DNA from: Mesostigma viride
Lineage: Eukaryota; Streptophyta; Mesostigmatophyceae; Mesostigmatales; Mesostigmataceae
Direction of reading: 5' to 3'
DNA: 64,000 bases
Assembly (NCBI GenBank): GCA_009746045.1
Contig: RPFO01001912.1
Location: 1 to 64,000, forward strand
Part shown: in pieces, positions 9,301 to 17,210 of the stretch
Numbering within the stretch: position 1 is the first letter of the stretch
How the letters are laid out: every line of letters starts with the position of its first letter
Translations under genes and position numbers: made by a program
Notes under the pieces: model-generated
Seen by the model: the letters and a program-made list of their open reading frames with translations, nothing else
Databases searched by the model: none
What the model was told of the DNA's origin: nothing

Positions 9301-9618
9301 AATCTGTTGATTCTGCAGAAGTCAGAGTCCTTGTTTGATTTGAAGGCGTATTCTCGTTTTGGACTAGCACAGTCTCTGGCCATTACGCTCAAGCTACTAG
9401 AAGGGACGCCTATCATCGACTTCATCACGACGGCTGATCCGTCCAATCTCACAATGAAGTTGACGCGCGACGAGACGATTGCACTAGGGAATAAAATTGA
9501 TAGCGAAATTGCCGACAAGGCCTGGTTCATGCGCTCAACATTTGGATACCGGCGAGGGCAGGCGAGGCTGGTAGTTTGTCTTTTGCGCAATGCAGCGGTC
9601 TCATCAACAGCTTGTTAA
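6337..9618 (+). CDS. Archaeo-eukaryotic primase fused to an SF2-like (origin-binding) helicase
   Basis: A 1093-codon frame. The N-terminal half resembles an AEP/UL52-type primase: YVDIDDKVD with acidic metal ligands near residue 119, KSSFHIVVRG near 177, RDSLFRCVGMHKFG near 257, and a Cys/His cluster (CDDHICLICNKVH) near 380 for zinc. The C-terminal half has Walker A NCGTGKS near 470, a DEAD-like Walker B LLILDEIYN near 570, a motif like VGVSYTEHTFD near 745, and QQIFRVRH near 771, as in herpes-type origin-binding helicases. The product would prime and unwind viral DNA. The annotated stop is probably a frameshift artefact. After 9618 the same frame is open to 9822 (contains DMHAFLDRYKPSWWGDEKDY), and a middle frame reads FAQCSGLINSLL, so the true C-terminus is likely near 9822. 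Confidence 0.7.
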   Translation: MSSEPSRVVTVEPSRKHRGSIKDVDIPWLALLHPPPEATHETMNKVVTQWRYKKAPTKEAGVSLGHRFICARGINTKDANEYAHYGNLADFSRIYAECAAHPVRRTLDEVIQPDDPSWAYVDIDDKVDPDDERLANIDYPGHFRRVHDEYCRVVLNIATKDFRYEVSTASRMKKDLFKSSFHIVVRGLVLADLDARVFWYSGLTDFIKRASFDLSSPVHEDAHELLKFKVNGQEQFDEICRHPADYFGEMDTVIDEAVYRRDSLFRCVGMHKFGDTDPLGILRTCEGSSSDFLDHLINIYSPDDVSGGVLVSAPPDWAASLKRRGVRGRRECTVKAAGKDIDVSASLAAMEKVAPECDYLECGYIELSPDVKLVRVKYQQCDDHICLICNKVHEKNGPFTLQYPSGQVFYDCYRKSPDARKIEIAPPVMQQPGSDQVPFTHTYSSEKIKPFSWDALFGGPHKSTFLVQSNCGTGKSERIRELVNEAVRRDPGIRVCCIVANISLSKEEDRNYKSLGEGGRTIVWEGNAFHLLYSDPNFRHYLSGSKGMISDDRVLIVLNSILRLTDQPFDLLILDEIYNTLTALSQRYVENRREVLRKFVRLIETSKVVIALDATVTRKVYDFIAAYRAADTMEVDCNTFRRPTNRTLRWVDVTSEKNWRKVCVDRFVAECERRIEAGERIFCPMSGKKEAAMAYEALKPFIDKRKNGRLYTSLTSKEDLEVGANAAWADLDFLIFSPTITVGVSYTEHTFDSMVGLFINGDYYASYTTTLQQIFRVRHLVKGEMVIFYRDTTSLLDRPPTDYGTIVENMIAGDTALIQLLFDNADVVCDWSADKSRIYDRNCPKFRLFCRNQQDLAVSRSHYKGNLIKILTEDYGVEVSAVEELGDIDAPPLPVLEDPDKDREVVLLSEEEYKDLEGRIGGTVPLSPYEMRLKAVYELVHRLYMIPYDLIDDELPQILDKEMGRKAYAGIRQYSKLTGLGTKEHFRDNLLILQKSESLFDLKAYSRFGLAQSLAITLKLLEGTPIIDFITTADPSNLTMKLTRDETIALGNKIDSEIADKAWFMRSTFGYRRGQARLVVCLLRNAAVSSTAC

Positions 9619-9822
9619 CCCGACTCTAGGAATTTATGCCAAGGGGCGAAGGGCAATAGCCGTGGCGGTGGTTGCTTGGAAATTTCGAAGGCGGACATGC
9701 ATGCGTTTCTTGATAGGTATAAACCCTCGTGGTGGGGCGATGAGAAGGATTATTCGATCACGTCGTTGTCTGGCCTGTCGATGGATGAAATCGCTCCTTT
9801 CCTGCAGGGAGCGGATAAGTAG

Positions 9823-9988
9823 TTTTAATATTAAAGCCTGTTTTTCTGCCATGCATTTCTTTGTAAAAACGGTTTACAACCTCCAAGACGTCGCGCTCAC
9901 TGTCTCCTCGTCTTCGAGTAGACGTCGATCCGGTTCCGGTCACACCCCGCCGCGCGGCCCTCGCCGGCTCCCTCACCCTGCGAGGACA
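9823..9988. other. Non-coding spacer after the viral replication gene
   Basis: About 165 bases with no supported gene, containing CpG-rich sequence before the hairpin array. The viral right boundary may lie here or beyond the hairpins. No terminal inverted repeat can be tested because the left end lies outside the window. Confidence 0.4.
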
Positions 9989-10366
9989 TGGCGAAAAATT
10001 GGGCGGTCTTTTCTTAAGAGTAAGTACGTGCAATTTTTCGCCACATCCAACAACCCACGCCACCTCAGCGCCGGCCAGTGGGGGGGTGGCGAAAAATTGT
10101 CCGTTCTTTCTCTTAAGAGTAACTAAGGACAATTTTTCGCCATCACTCTCACACCTTGACAAAACACCTCCTATGACCCGCGCCAAGGGGTGGCAGGGTG
10201 GCGAAAAATTGTCCGTTCTTTCTCTTAAGAGTAACTAAGGACAATTTTTCGCCATCCTTGTCACACCTTGACAACAACACCTCCCATGACCCGCGCCAAG
10301 GGGTGGCGGGTGGCGAAAAATTGTCCGTTCTTTCTCTTAAGAGTAACTAAGGACAATTTTTCGCCA
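9989..10366. repeat. Tandem array of four perfect long hairpins
   Basis: Four palindromic units at 9989-10043, 10087-10142, 10199-10254 and 10311-10366. Units 2-4 are nearly identical, with 16-base perfect arms (TGGCGAAAAATTGTCC and its complement) around a centre containing CTCTTAAGAG. Unit 1 is a diverged version. Units 2-4 repeat every 112 bases, with a conserved GC-rich spacer (GACCCGCGCCAAGGGG). Single strands or transcripts could fold into strong stem-loops. The place, just after the viral replication gene, would suit a replication origin or element terminus, but a host satellite is equally possible. Confidence 0.75.
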
Positions 10367-10486
10367 TCCTTGTCACACCCCAAACACACCATCACAACTG
10401 CCGGGGGGGTGGTGACAGATGCCAGCCTAAATATCACAACCTGGTGAGCAGTGGTGGCAGGGGGGCACTTCTGTTTTTGCAAGTGG

Positions 10487-10516
10487 TTTAGGGTTTTAGG
10501 GTTTAGGGCTTAGGGT
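10487..10516 (+). repeat. Telomere-like TTTAGGG repeats
   Basis: Four imperfect units: TTTAGGG, TTTTAGGG, TTTAGGG and CTTAGGG. TTTAGGG is the common plant and green-algal telomere repeat, and TTTTAGGG occurs in some green algae. The run is too short and internal to be a functional telomere. It may be an interstitial relic or chance. Confidence 0.6.
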
Positions 10517-10639
10517 GAGACCCATCCTAGGCCGCGGTCACTATAGGGTCACTATAGGGGTGGCAGATGCCAGCATAAGGGTGGTGCACTTCTCCTAGTC
10601 GCGATGACGGAATGATGACGGAATGATGATGGAAGCTAC

Positions 10640-11218
10640 TTAATTAATTAATTAATAAGCACGTGACTGCGTCACGTGGGTGCCAATACAGAGTAAAGGA
10701 ACCTTCAACCCTATATACACAGTGAGAAGGAGGGAGGGCGCCCTAGCTTCTCTCACTGCCGCAGGTGGGCAGGCCACAGAGCGCTCTCTCCACGGCATGG
10801 TGCCGGGGCGCAACACTGTGGGTGCAATACAACCAGTGCAATACCATAGGTAGGCTGACGCATAGCTTATGCTACAAATGTGAGGTGGGCTCAAGACGTC
10901 GGCTAATTAAGGCGCAAGCTGATGGCCACAAGGTGCCAGAGCTAATTGAAGGTACTATAACGCTGTGCGCTAATATCGTTTCAAGTGCTGTAATGCCTAT
11001 AAAGCTATCCCATCATCGATTGCCCCCATCTAGACAACTAGCTGGAGTGCTCTATCCCGGGGAAGCCCGGGGGGGCTTCCACAGTTTCTTGTTGACATAG
11101 AGGTCCCCGCCCCGCCAGTACACTTGGGGCTTCTCGGGGTTGGTCTTGTGGCGGATGTAGTCGGGCCACGGCTCTTCACAAACCAAGGCCCAAATGCACA
11201 CGTAGCAAGGGGGTGCAA
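10640..11218 (-). mobile_element. 3' part of an ORF1-type non-LTR retroelement
   Basis: On the minus strand, codons from about 11190 to the stop at 11052 encode WPDYIRHKTNPEKPQVYWRG and more. This matches the C-terminus of the ORF1 protein at 39702-41064 (WPEYLRHKQDPQKPKVYWRG). After the stop come about 395 bases of 3' UTR. A perfect hairpin (CACGTGAC, loop, GTCACGTG) at about 10658-10677 follows, then a TTAA-repeat tail at 10640-10657. ORF1 directly followed by the 3' end, with no reverse transcriptase, means this family also seems to be ORF1-only. The 5' end is truncated or diverged. Confidence 0.65.
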
Positions 11219-12235
11219 GGGGCGGTGTTACCCATGCATCCAGAACATGAGAAATGACCTCCATTTGCATGCCTAGGATGAAAATATACAAACACTGCAT
11301 CGAACTTCTTTTCTACGTCAGCAAGGCACTGGGGCCTCCATAGATGTTGCACGGACTGCACAACTGCACAGGCGTCCTTTACTAGCAAAGCCAAAAGGCT
11401 GACAAAAAACTGGCCATGATACCATCTTTCCTGAAGAATTTAGGCAATAGAAACCATCGTGCTACCATCTACAACTCCTTTAGATGTTAAATCAATCGTA
11501 ATTCTAGAAAATTAGGTACAGACGCAGCTAATCATGAACAAAACTGATGAAAATCTTATGACGACGGTTGTACAAAACCACAACCACAAACTAGTACACA
11601 GGAGTAGTAAGTTAGCGAACTTAACACCACAAACCTTCAACAACGTGTCCGAGATTACTTACCGAATGATATAACGACTTTACCTTGTTGACGGTGTCCG
11701 CAGGTACACTAAACTGCGCCATGCCGAAACCGCAAAAAGAAGGCTAGCGGAAAGCTAGCAATCTCATGACAGAAAGGCAATCTCATCACGGCGTCGAGAC
11801 TTTCCTGGCCCTGAACGATGATGAAATACGCGAAATACATCATACGAAAACTACTGGTTGCGAAAAATTCAACGATACAGTTCTAAGCTAATAACAAATG
11901 CTGCCTTTCATCGTCACCCCCGTGATGATTAACGCGTGTAGACGCAGTAAAAACCAGCCCGAGATAATGTGCGCATCATTAGATGTTGCGCGACTGCGGC
12001 TAGAGCATTTTTCTGACGCCGCTCATTTCAGTTCGGTTGATTCTTCGCGCCGGTCAGCCAAGGAGTGACATACTTCACGTCGGGGTGTATCTTTAGTTGC
12101 GATAGGTACCACGCGTTTGCCGTTTCGCAACTTTTCGTCCAAATCGGTCCTCGCAAGAATCGCAACAAAAGTGTTTTTTGGTCCTCCTGGAAAGTTGCGT
12201 AGTTGCGATTCTTGTTGCGATACTGCGGGTGACCC
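11219..12235. other. Unassigned stretch with one possible minus-strand coding segment
   Basis: About 1 kb without a recognised gene. A minus-strand frame at 12028-12258 encodes 76 residues that look protein-like (GPIWTKSCETANAWYLSQLK near the middle), but no family was recognised and no neighbouring exon is clear. At about 12240 the sequence joins the unknown-element copy, since to the right it matches 30808 onward and to the left it does not. This is an element or rearrangement boundary. Confidence 0.35.
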
Positions 12236-12713
12236 CTGTACGAGGTTGCGGCTGCCACTCTTGACCTGCAGCGTTACGCCTTCCCAGCATGCCTAGTTCG
12301 CCATGCCGACGATGCCCTTCGAGCATTCAGCATCTAGCCACTTCACGACCGGGTGTTCCGCGTCATAGGGCACCTCCTTCAGCGCCTTTAGGCACTCCTT
12401 GGTGAGCTTTTTGTTCGCACCCAAGGAGACTCCATGGGGCGGCTGACCTCGCTTGCCCACCACTTGTGTCAAGACGAGGTCTGACGCGGTGATGATCACC
12501 GTGTGCGCCGCAGTGGTTGGCGGATGGCCGGGCCATTGCGCAATGTCTGGGTTCCACGGGTGCCACGTGTCATGCATGCAAATGCCTAGCGCGGTATACA
12601 AAGAGCTCAATAGAAGGTTGGCCGCCATCCTCCTTCGCAACCACCTCCTTGATGATGCCAAAGAGGACTGGAGTCCAGGTGAGCTTCGAGTTGCAGAGAA
12701 TACCAGCTGAAGG
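12236..12713 (-). pseudogene. Unknown multi-copy element protein, copy 1, C-terminal part
   Basis: Minus-strand coding sequence nearly identical to 30808-31270 in copy 2. It encodes SDLVLTQVVGKRGQPPHGVS and GANKKLTKECLKALKEVPYD. In copy 2 it is continuous with the upstream protein, but here it is separated from it by the 11.4-kb LTR retrotransposon that begins at 12714. It is therefore half of a gene split by insertion; the other half starts at 24087. The function is unknown. See the entry at 24087-26473. Confidence 0.7.
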
Positions 12714-13329
12714 AGTTAACGTAAAGGATTTACGTTAGATGGATAGAGATTGTTACGCTCTTTCCAACGGCACCTTGAACGCCTCATTTGGTTAAGGAAC
12801 GTAAAAGTTATGACGTTTCCTAGGCTGTGCCGACAGTACCCGGCGCGCCACTGTGGGCGCGTACGGACACAGGATGTACAAGTGTCACTTTGATAGTCCG
12901 CAGGACGTTGACAGGACTTGTACAGGACTTGATGGTCAATTGATAGGTAGGCGTGCTGTAGCGCGCCAGGACCTATGGGACAACTGATGCTGAGTAGTGT
13001 ACGGATAGGTCCACAGGACTAGCCGTATGGACAATTGATAGATCTGCGCGCCAAAGGCGTGCCAGAGTCTGTGTAATCAATTGATTGACAGTTCAGCTGT
13101 GACAGTGCAGCTGAATACTTGGACGCGTCCCTAACAACCTATATGTGTGACTTGGTCGCACCGGGACGCTAGTTCTTGCGTGCACGTTCTCTTGGCACTG
13201 CGACCCTGTCGTCTGTGCTGCGTGCAGTCTTGGAAGTGACGTGACTTACGTCTGTGTTCCTTGTTATTAATAAAGGCAACTTCCTGCAAGAACCATGGCG
13301 GAATTCGTGGCATTCACTCTCATACAACT
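12714..13329 (+). repeat. 5' LTR
   Basis: 616 bases, matching 23468-24086 with only a few substitutions and one 3-base indel (GCC in the 3' copy). The termini are AGTT and AACT rather than the common TG and CA. The near identity points to a recent insertion. Confidence 0.92.
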
Positions 13330-13353
13330 CGTATTACAATACTCGTTCCAAAT

Positions 13354-14028
13354 ATGCCAAATTCTGAAGAATTCCGAATTCCCGGCGATGAGGAGATAGC
13401 TGCACCGCCGGCTGATCCTTTACCAAGACCGGCTGCGCCGTCGTGGCAGCAATTGCTTGACGAGGTCACGATATCGCTGGACGAACTTCATCGTCGGCAG
13501 CGCGCAGCTCTTCCATTGCTCGGGGATTTCCCCGAGGACCCCCAGTTGCCGCAGCTGGTGCCGGCTATACGCACGCCGTTGGACCAGATTCGCAACATTT
13601 TGTCGCAATTTACGGTCCAGGTGCGGGGAGGTTTGCGGTCGGTGAACGAGGTCACCACTGCCATCGAGGAGCTGGACAACGCCATCTCTTCGCTCACCGG
13701 CTACCAGAGAAACTTACAAAACTGGGCATCGCTACGCACGGGGGGCGCGCCGGCGGTGTCGACAAACTTATTTCAAGACCTCGCGTTGCTGTCGCTGCTC
13801 ACACGCGGCGTACGCAGTCGTGAACGCCAGGTTCTCATTAACCTGGTGGCTTTTCTCGCATCTCTGCGAGAGTGGATTCCCGCAGGTTGGGAATTGTTGT
13901 CCATTTTTACTCATCCTGTGCGCCTCGTCGCACGTCGGCGCATCGCAACTTTCGCGACGGGGAGCACGCCGGTTTTGATACATACCGGCGCAGGTCCGGC
14001 GGCACACGCCGGATATGGAGGATCGTGA
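13354..14028 (+). CDS. Unrecognised ORF upstream of gag in the LTR element
   Basis: A 224-codon frame starting at the first ATG after the 5' LTR (MPNSEEFRIPGDEEIAAPPA). It is Pro/Ala-rich at the start, then mainly helical with Leu-rich heptad-like stretches (ISLDELHRRQRAALPLLGDF; LDQIRNILSQFTVQ), and has a hydrophobic segment near LINLVAFLASLREWIPAGW. A second frame overlaps the end (to 14207) and finishes with a possible membrane helix (AAVATILCTYFILLLC). It is not recognisable as gag, env or a known accessory gene. Copia-like elements normally begin with gag, so this is an extra gene or a divergent first part of gag. Confidence 0.5.
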   Translation: MPNSEEFRIPGDEEIAAPPADPLPRPAAPSWQQLLDEVTISLDELHRRQRAALPLLGDFPEDPQLPQLVPAIRTPLDQIRNILSQFTVQVRGGLRSVNEVTTAIEELDNAISSLTGYQRNLQNWASLRTGGAPAVSTNLFQDLALLSLLTRGVRSRERQVLINLVAFLASLREWIPAGWELLSIFTHPVRLVARRRIATFATGSTPVLIHTGAGPAAHAGYGGS

Positions 14029-14235
14029 GTTTGCTTACGAGTACTGCGATTTCCGGGGCCTTGACTACTGAGTCGGCCAAGTTTTTCCAGTACTCGTCGA
14101 CATTTTTGTCGATTTTTCAACGGCAATTCGCGGGGGCGGCGGCGACACCGGCGCAGGCGGCAGTTGCGACAATTCTTTGTACATACTTTATTCTGCTGCT
14201 TTGCTGAGGTGTTTTTGAATAGCTTGTAGTGCAGA

Positions 14236-17067
14236 ATGGCAGACGGGCGCCGTAGCAAAGGTGCCCCAGCCAGTGGGAATAATGGTGGTGCTGGTAGCGG
14301 GACAGCTCACGTAGATGACGTGGGTGTCACCGGGGAAATTACCAATGTTCATCACAACCCTAATAATACACAAGCTGTTCTTGGCTATGATCTCACTACC
14401 CAGGGTTTGCTTATTGTGAACCAACTGCAACCTGTCACGTCAGACACAAAGCCCAAGCAGGCTGAGGAGTTTGTGGAGGGGCTAGAGGGGTTTCCAAGTT
14501 TGTACGGTGGTACTTGAACTATTACCAGATCTGGATAGGTAGCCAGACTTTTGGCAAGTGTACAGATCAGATAAAGGACCTCACTAGAGAGTGTAAGAAG
14601 GCCAACAAGGCCTGGTCCAGCTACGTGGCAGAGTTAACCCCTAAATGGTCTTGCGGCCGATTTTCCGCCAAAAATCGAGTTCCAGCCGATGCATCGGCCC
14701 CTTCTCGGGCGACCAAATGCCGCGAAAACTATTGAGAATTAGGAAACGTTTAGCTGAGAAGATCGAAAGTTTATAAAATACTCTAAAGCATGGTATATGG
14801 GTTTGCATACTTCTGACAAAGTTATAGAGGTGTTCTGGCCGGTCAAAGTACAAGGGGTCAGGGTACTTTTTCACGTACAACGTGCATTCCGGAAAACGAC
14901 GACCTGGCCATGGCGGCTTGCGCCCACGCATGGCATTTACGTTTTCGTTCGAATTTTCTGACCAAACTTAGGATATTGATTTTATACGTCCTAAAGATCA
15001 TACAGGCCAATTTCTGGCTCGCGGGAATGCCATTTGATAGGTGTCGGCAGCGTTCTTGCTGGAAAAAACTGCGATCAGGCCGGACGATAGAAACGTTGAC
15101 AGCAATACCTTTCCGGCGTATTTTAAAGGATATATCGGTTTCTTTGTACTTTTTATGATACATATTAGTTGTTAACGTGCAAGGGTGGCCAGAAATCGCC
15201 GAATCCAGCGACCATGCTGCACAACTTTGGTGTGCCGAAATGCGCCATTTTGCGGCCACCGCCTGGGCCAAGGTAACGCCATCCATGCCTGGTAAAGCTT
15301 AAGCATCGTTTTCCTATCGATGTTTGACGTTTATATATACGTTCTAGCTTGTGTAGCACATTCTTTTTGCATTATTCATGCTCTTTCTTGACCCTGGCCT
15401 GGCCCCTTTCTAAAACACCCTTCTTAGATGCTTCCCTCAGTCAGTTGACCTGCCACAGGGTGATGGTGATAAGTTTTAGAGGCTGTATGGGTTTGAATAC
15501 CTCCATATATGTTTGTTATACATTTCCCATACACATATTGCATGAGTGTGAGGCAGTTGGCTGGTCTCTGTGGCATCATCAAGCACGTAACTGGTGAGTA
15601 AAAGCTTCCCATTGACAGCATGTGCCACCAGGTGTGCTGGCCATCACCTGGCAAGCTATAGCAGCTTAGGCCTAGTTTATCCTTGCTAGGGCAGGCTGAA
15701 ATAGGCTCAACATCACTAGTTTGTTGGTGGCTGCCTCCTAGAATGCATGCCTTGCGTAGGGTATCCGTACCACGTTACCTACGTGCATGGACAAGGTAGC
15801 ACCTGCACATAGGTGCCATGTAAGGGCAGTGTGATGATGCAGTTATGTTTCCCCATCATTGTGGAAGGGAAATGTATTGTTTGGCATGGTTGGTGGCCAT
15901 ATTAGTAGGTAGTATGCCCACCCTTACCCCCTTGGTTGCTTTTTACCAACGGTACCCCTATGGGCTGTACTGGGTGTAACTGCTGGTATACCCACCCAAA
16001 TGATGACCCCAATGGCTCAAACTGTTCAGCAACTAATTGTTTATCATCCCTGAAGTGGTAGGTGCCTAGGTCTTATAACATAATTCAAAATGCACATTCT
16101 AGATACCAAAAATGAAAACGCGCGTCTTGACCCCCCTGACTTTGACGGCAGTTATATATGGCCTACCCTGCATATATGTGAGGTTGTGATATACCAACCC
16201 GAAGGGCAACTCATGGACATGCTTGGCCCCCAAGGACAGCCATTGGATATGGGTAGGTTGGATGGCATCTGGTTTGCAAAATTGTGAAGATCCAGCCGAT
16301 TTATCGGCAGGATCTCAGACCATTTAGGGGTTAAAGGAGCTGCTAGAGGATCAGAGGAAGAAAGTGGGGATCCATTGGCAGGATAAATACCAGGGGTGGG
16401 AGGTCAAGGGAGACCTGATCCAGAACTTCCTTAACTATTGTAAAATGGTTGAGGAGGGCAGGGCTCACGGCTTTAATCATGAATGTTAATCATGAATGTT
16501 GCTGATAACATAGCCCTGACCAACTGGCTCAAGGTTTCTGGGCTGGATAAGGCTACACGTGGCTCTTTAAAGGTCATGTGTGCCCCACACTCAACCCTCA
16601 AGGCCTACAAGGTCATAATCAAACAAGCACTCGAGGCAGAGGAGCTGTTTGAGGGTGGAGTGCCAGCAGTGAAGGCTACCCACGCAGGTGGGCGTGCCCA
16701 GGGGGGCTCCAAGACGTCTGAGGCTGACAGAAGCCAGGGAGGACGAGGGGGCAACCATAACAAGCGCAAGGGCAGTCATTCACCTGACCCTGACGGGAGG
16801 TCACACTCCAAGTCGGTGTTCAGGCGGGTGGGTGGTAGTAAGCCCAAGCAGGGCAACGCGCCTGACAACGGGGGAGGAGGCCAGGGCAAGTCAAAGATAC
16901 AATGCTACCTGTGCAAGGGGTGGGGGCACATCAAGAAGGAGTGTCCCAGCTTCAAGAAGTCCCAGGGCCAGGGCAGCAACAAGTCTAACAACAACAACAA
17001 GAAGAACAACAACAAGGCAGGCCAGCCTTCAAAGGGCAGTCAGCAAGAAGACAACAAGGAGCAGTGA
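14236..17067 (+). pseudogene. gag gene, interrupted by a TTAA element and frameshifted
   Basis: It starts at 14236 (MADGRRSKGAPASGNNGGAG) and frame-shifts near 14490-14515. It then continues as YYQIWIGSQTFGKCTDQIKD to residues VAEL at 14636, where the piggyBac-like element enters. Removing that element and one TTAA joins VAEL to KELLEDQRKKVGIHW in frame. A second shift lies at a 13-base tandem duplication (TAATCATGAATGT twice, about 16475-16500). The last part, 16483-17067, ends with a basic region and a CCHC zinc knuckle CYLCKGWGHIKKEC (16903-16944), the nucleic-acid-binding motif of retroelement nucleocapsids. Pol follows after a stop and about 140 bases. Confidence 0.75.
14638..16330. mobile_element. 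Non-autonomous piggyBac-like TTAA element in gag
   Basis: A 1,693-base element with perfect 13-base inverted ends (CCCCTAAATGGTC and its complement GACCATTTAGGGG) flanked on both sides by TTAA (14634-14637, 16331-16334). TTAA target duplication with CCC-starting ends is the signature of the piggyBac superfamily. No long ORF is present, so it needs a transposase from elsewhere. Its right two-thirds (about 15116 on) are closely related to 52884-54096, and other parts match the minus strand of 43555-45272. Precise removal restores the gag frame. Confidence 0.85.
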
Positions 17068-17210
17068 CTGTCTGAGGCAACCCCTACACACCTTAATTCA
17101 CCCAGGGGGGAGGCCAGGTGCTCCAATGCAGATTTTATATCTGGGCAACAAGAGGGTGATCTCCAGGTTCAGGGTGGCCCCAGGTCACCTGGAGAGGTAC
17201 AGGTTCCTAT

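Noticed and set aside
9989-10366. CRISPR array or rho-independent terminators
   Set aside because: The regularly spaced palindromes have conserved, not unique, spacers, and the window is eukaryotic/viral; no cas-like genes.
10487-10516. True chromosome end
   Set aside because: Only four imperfect units and sequence continues normally on both sides.
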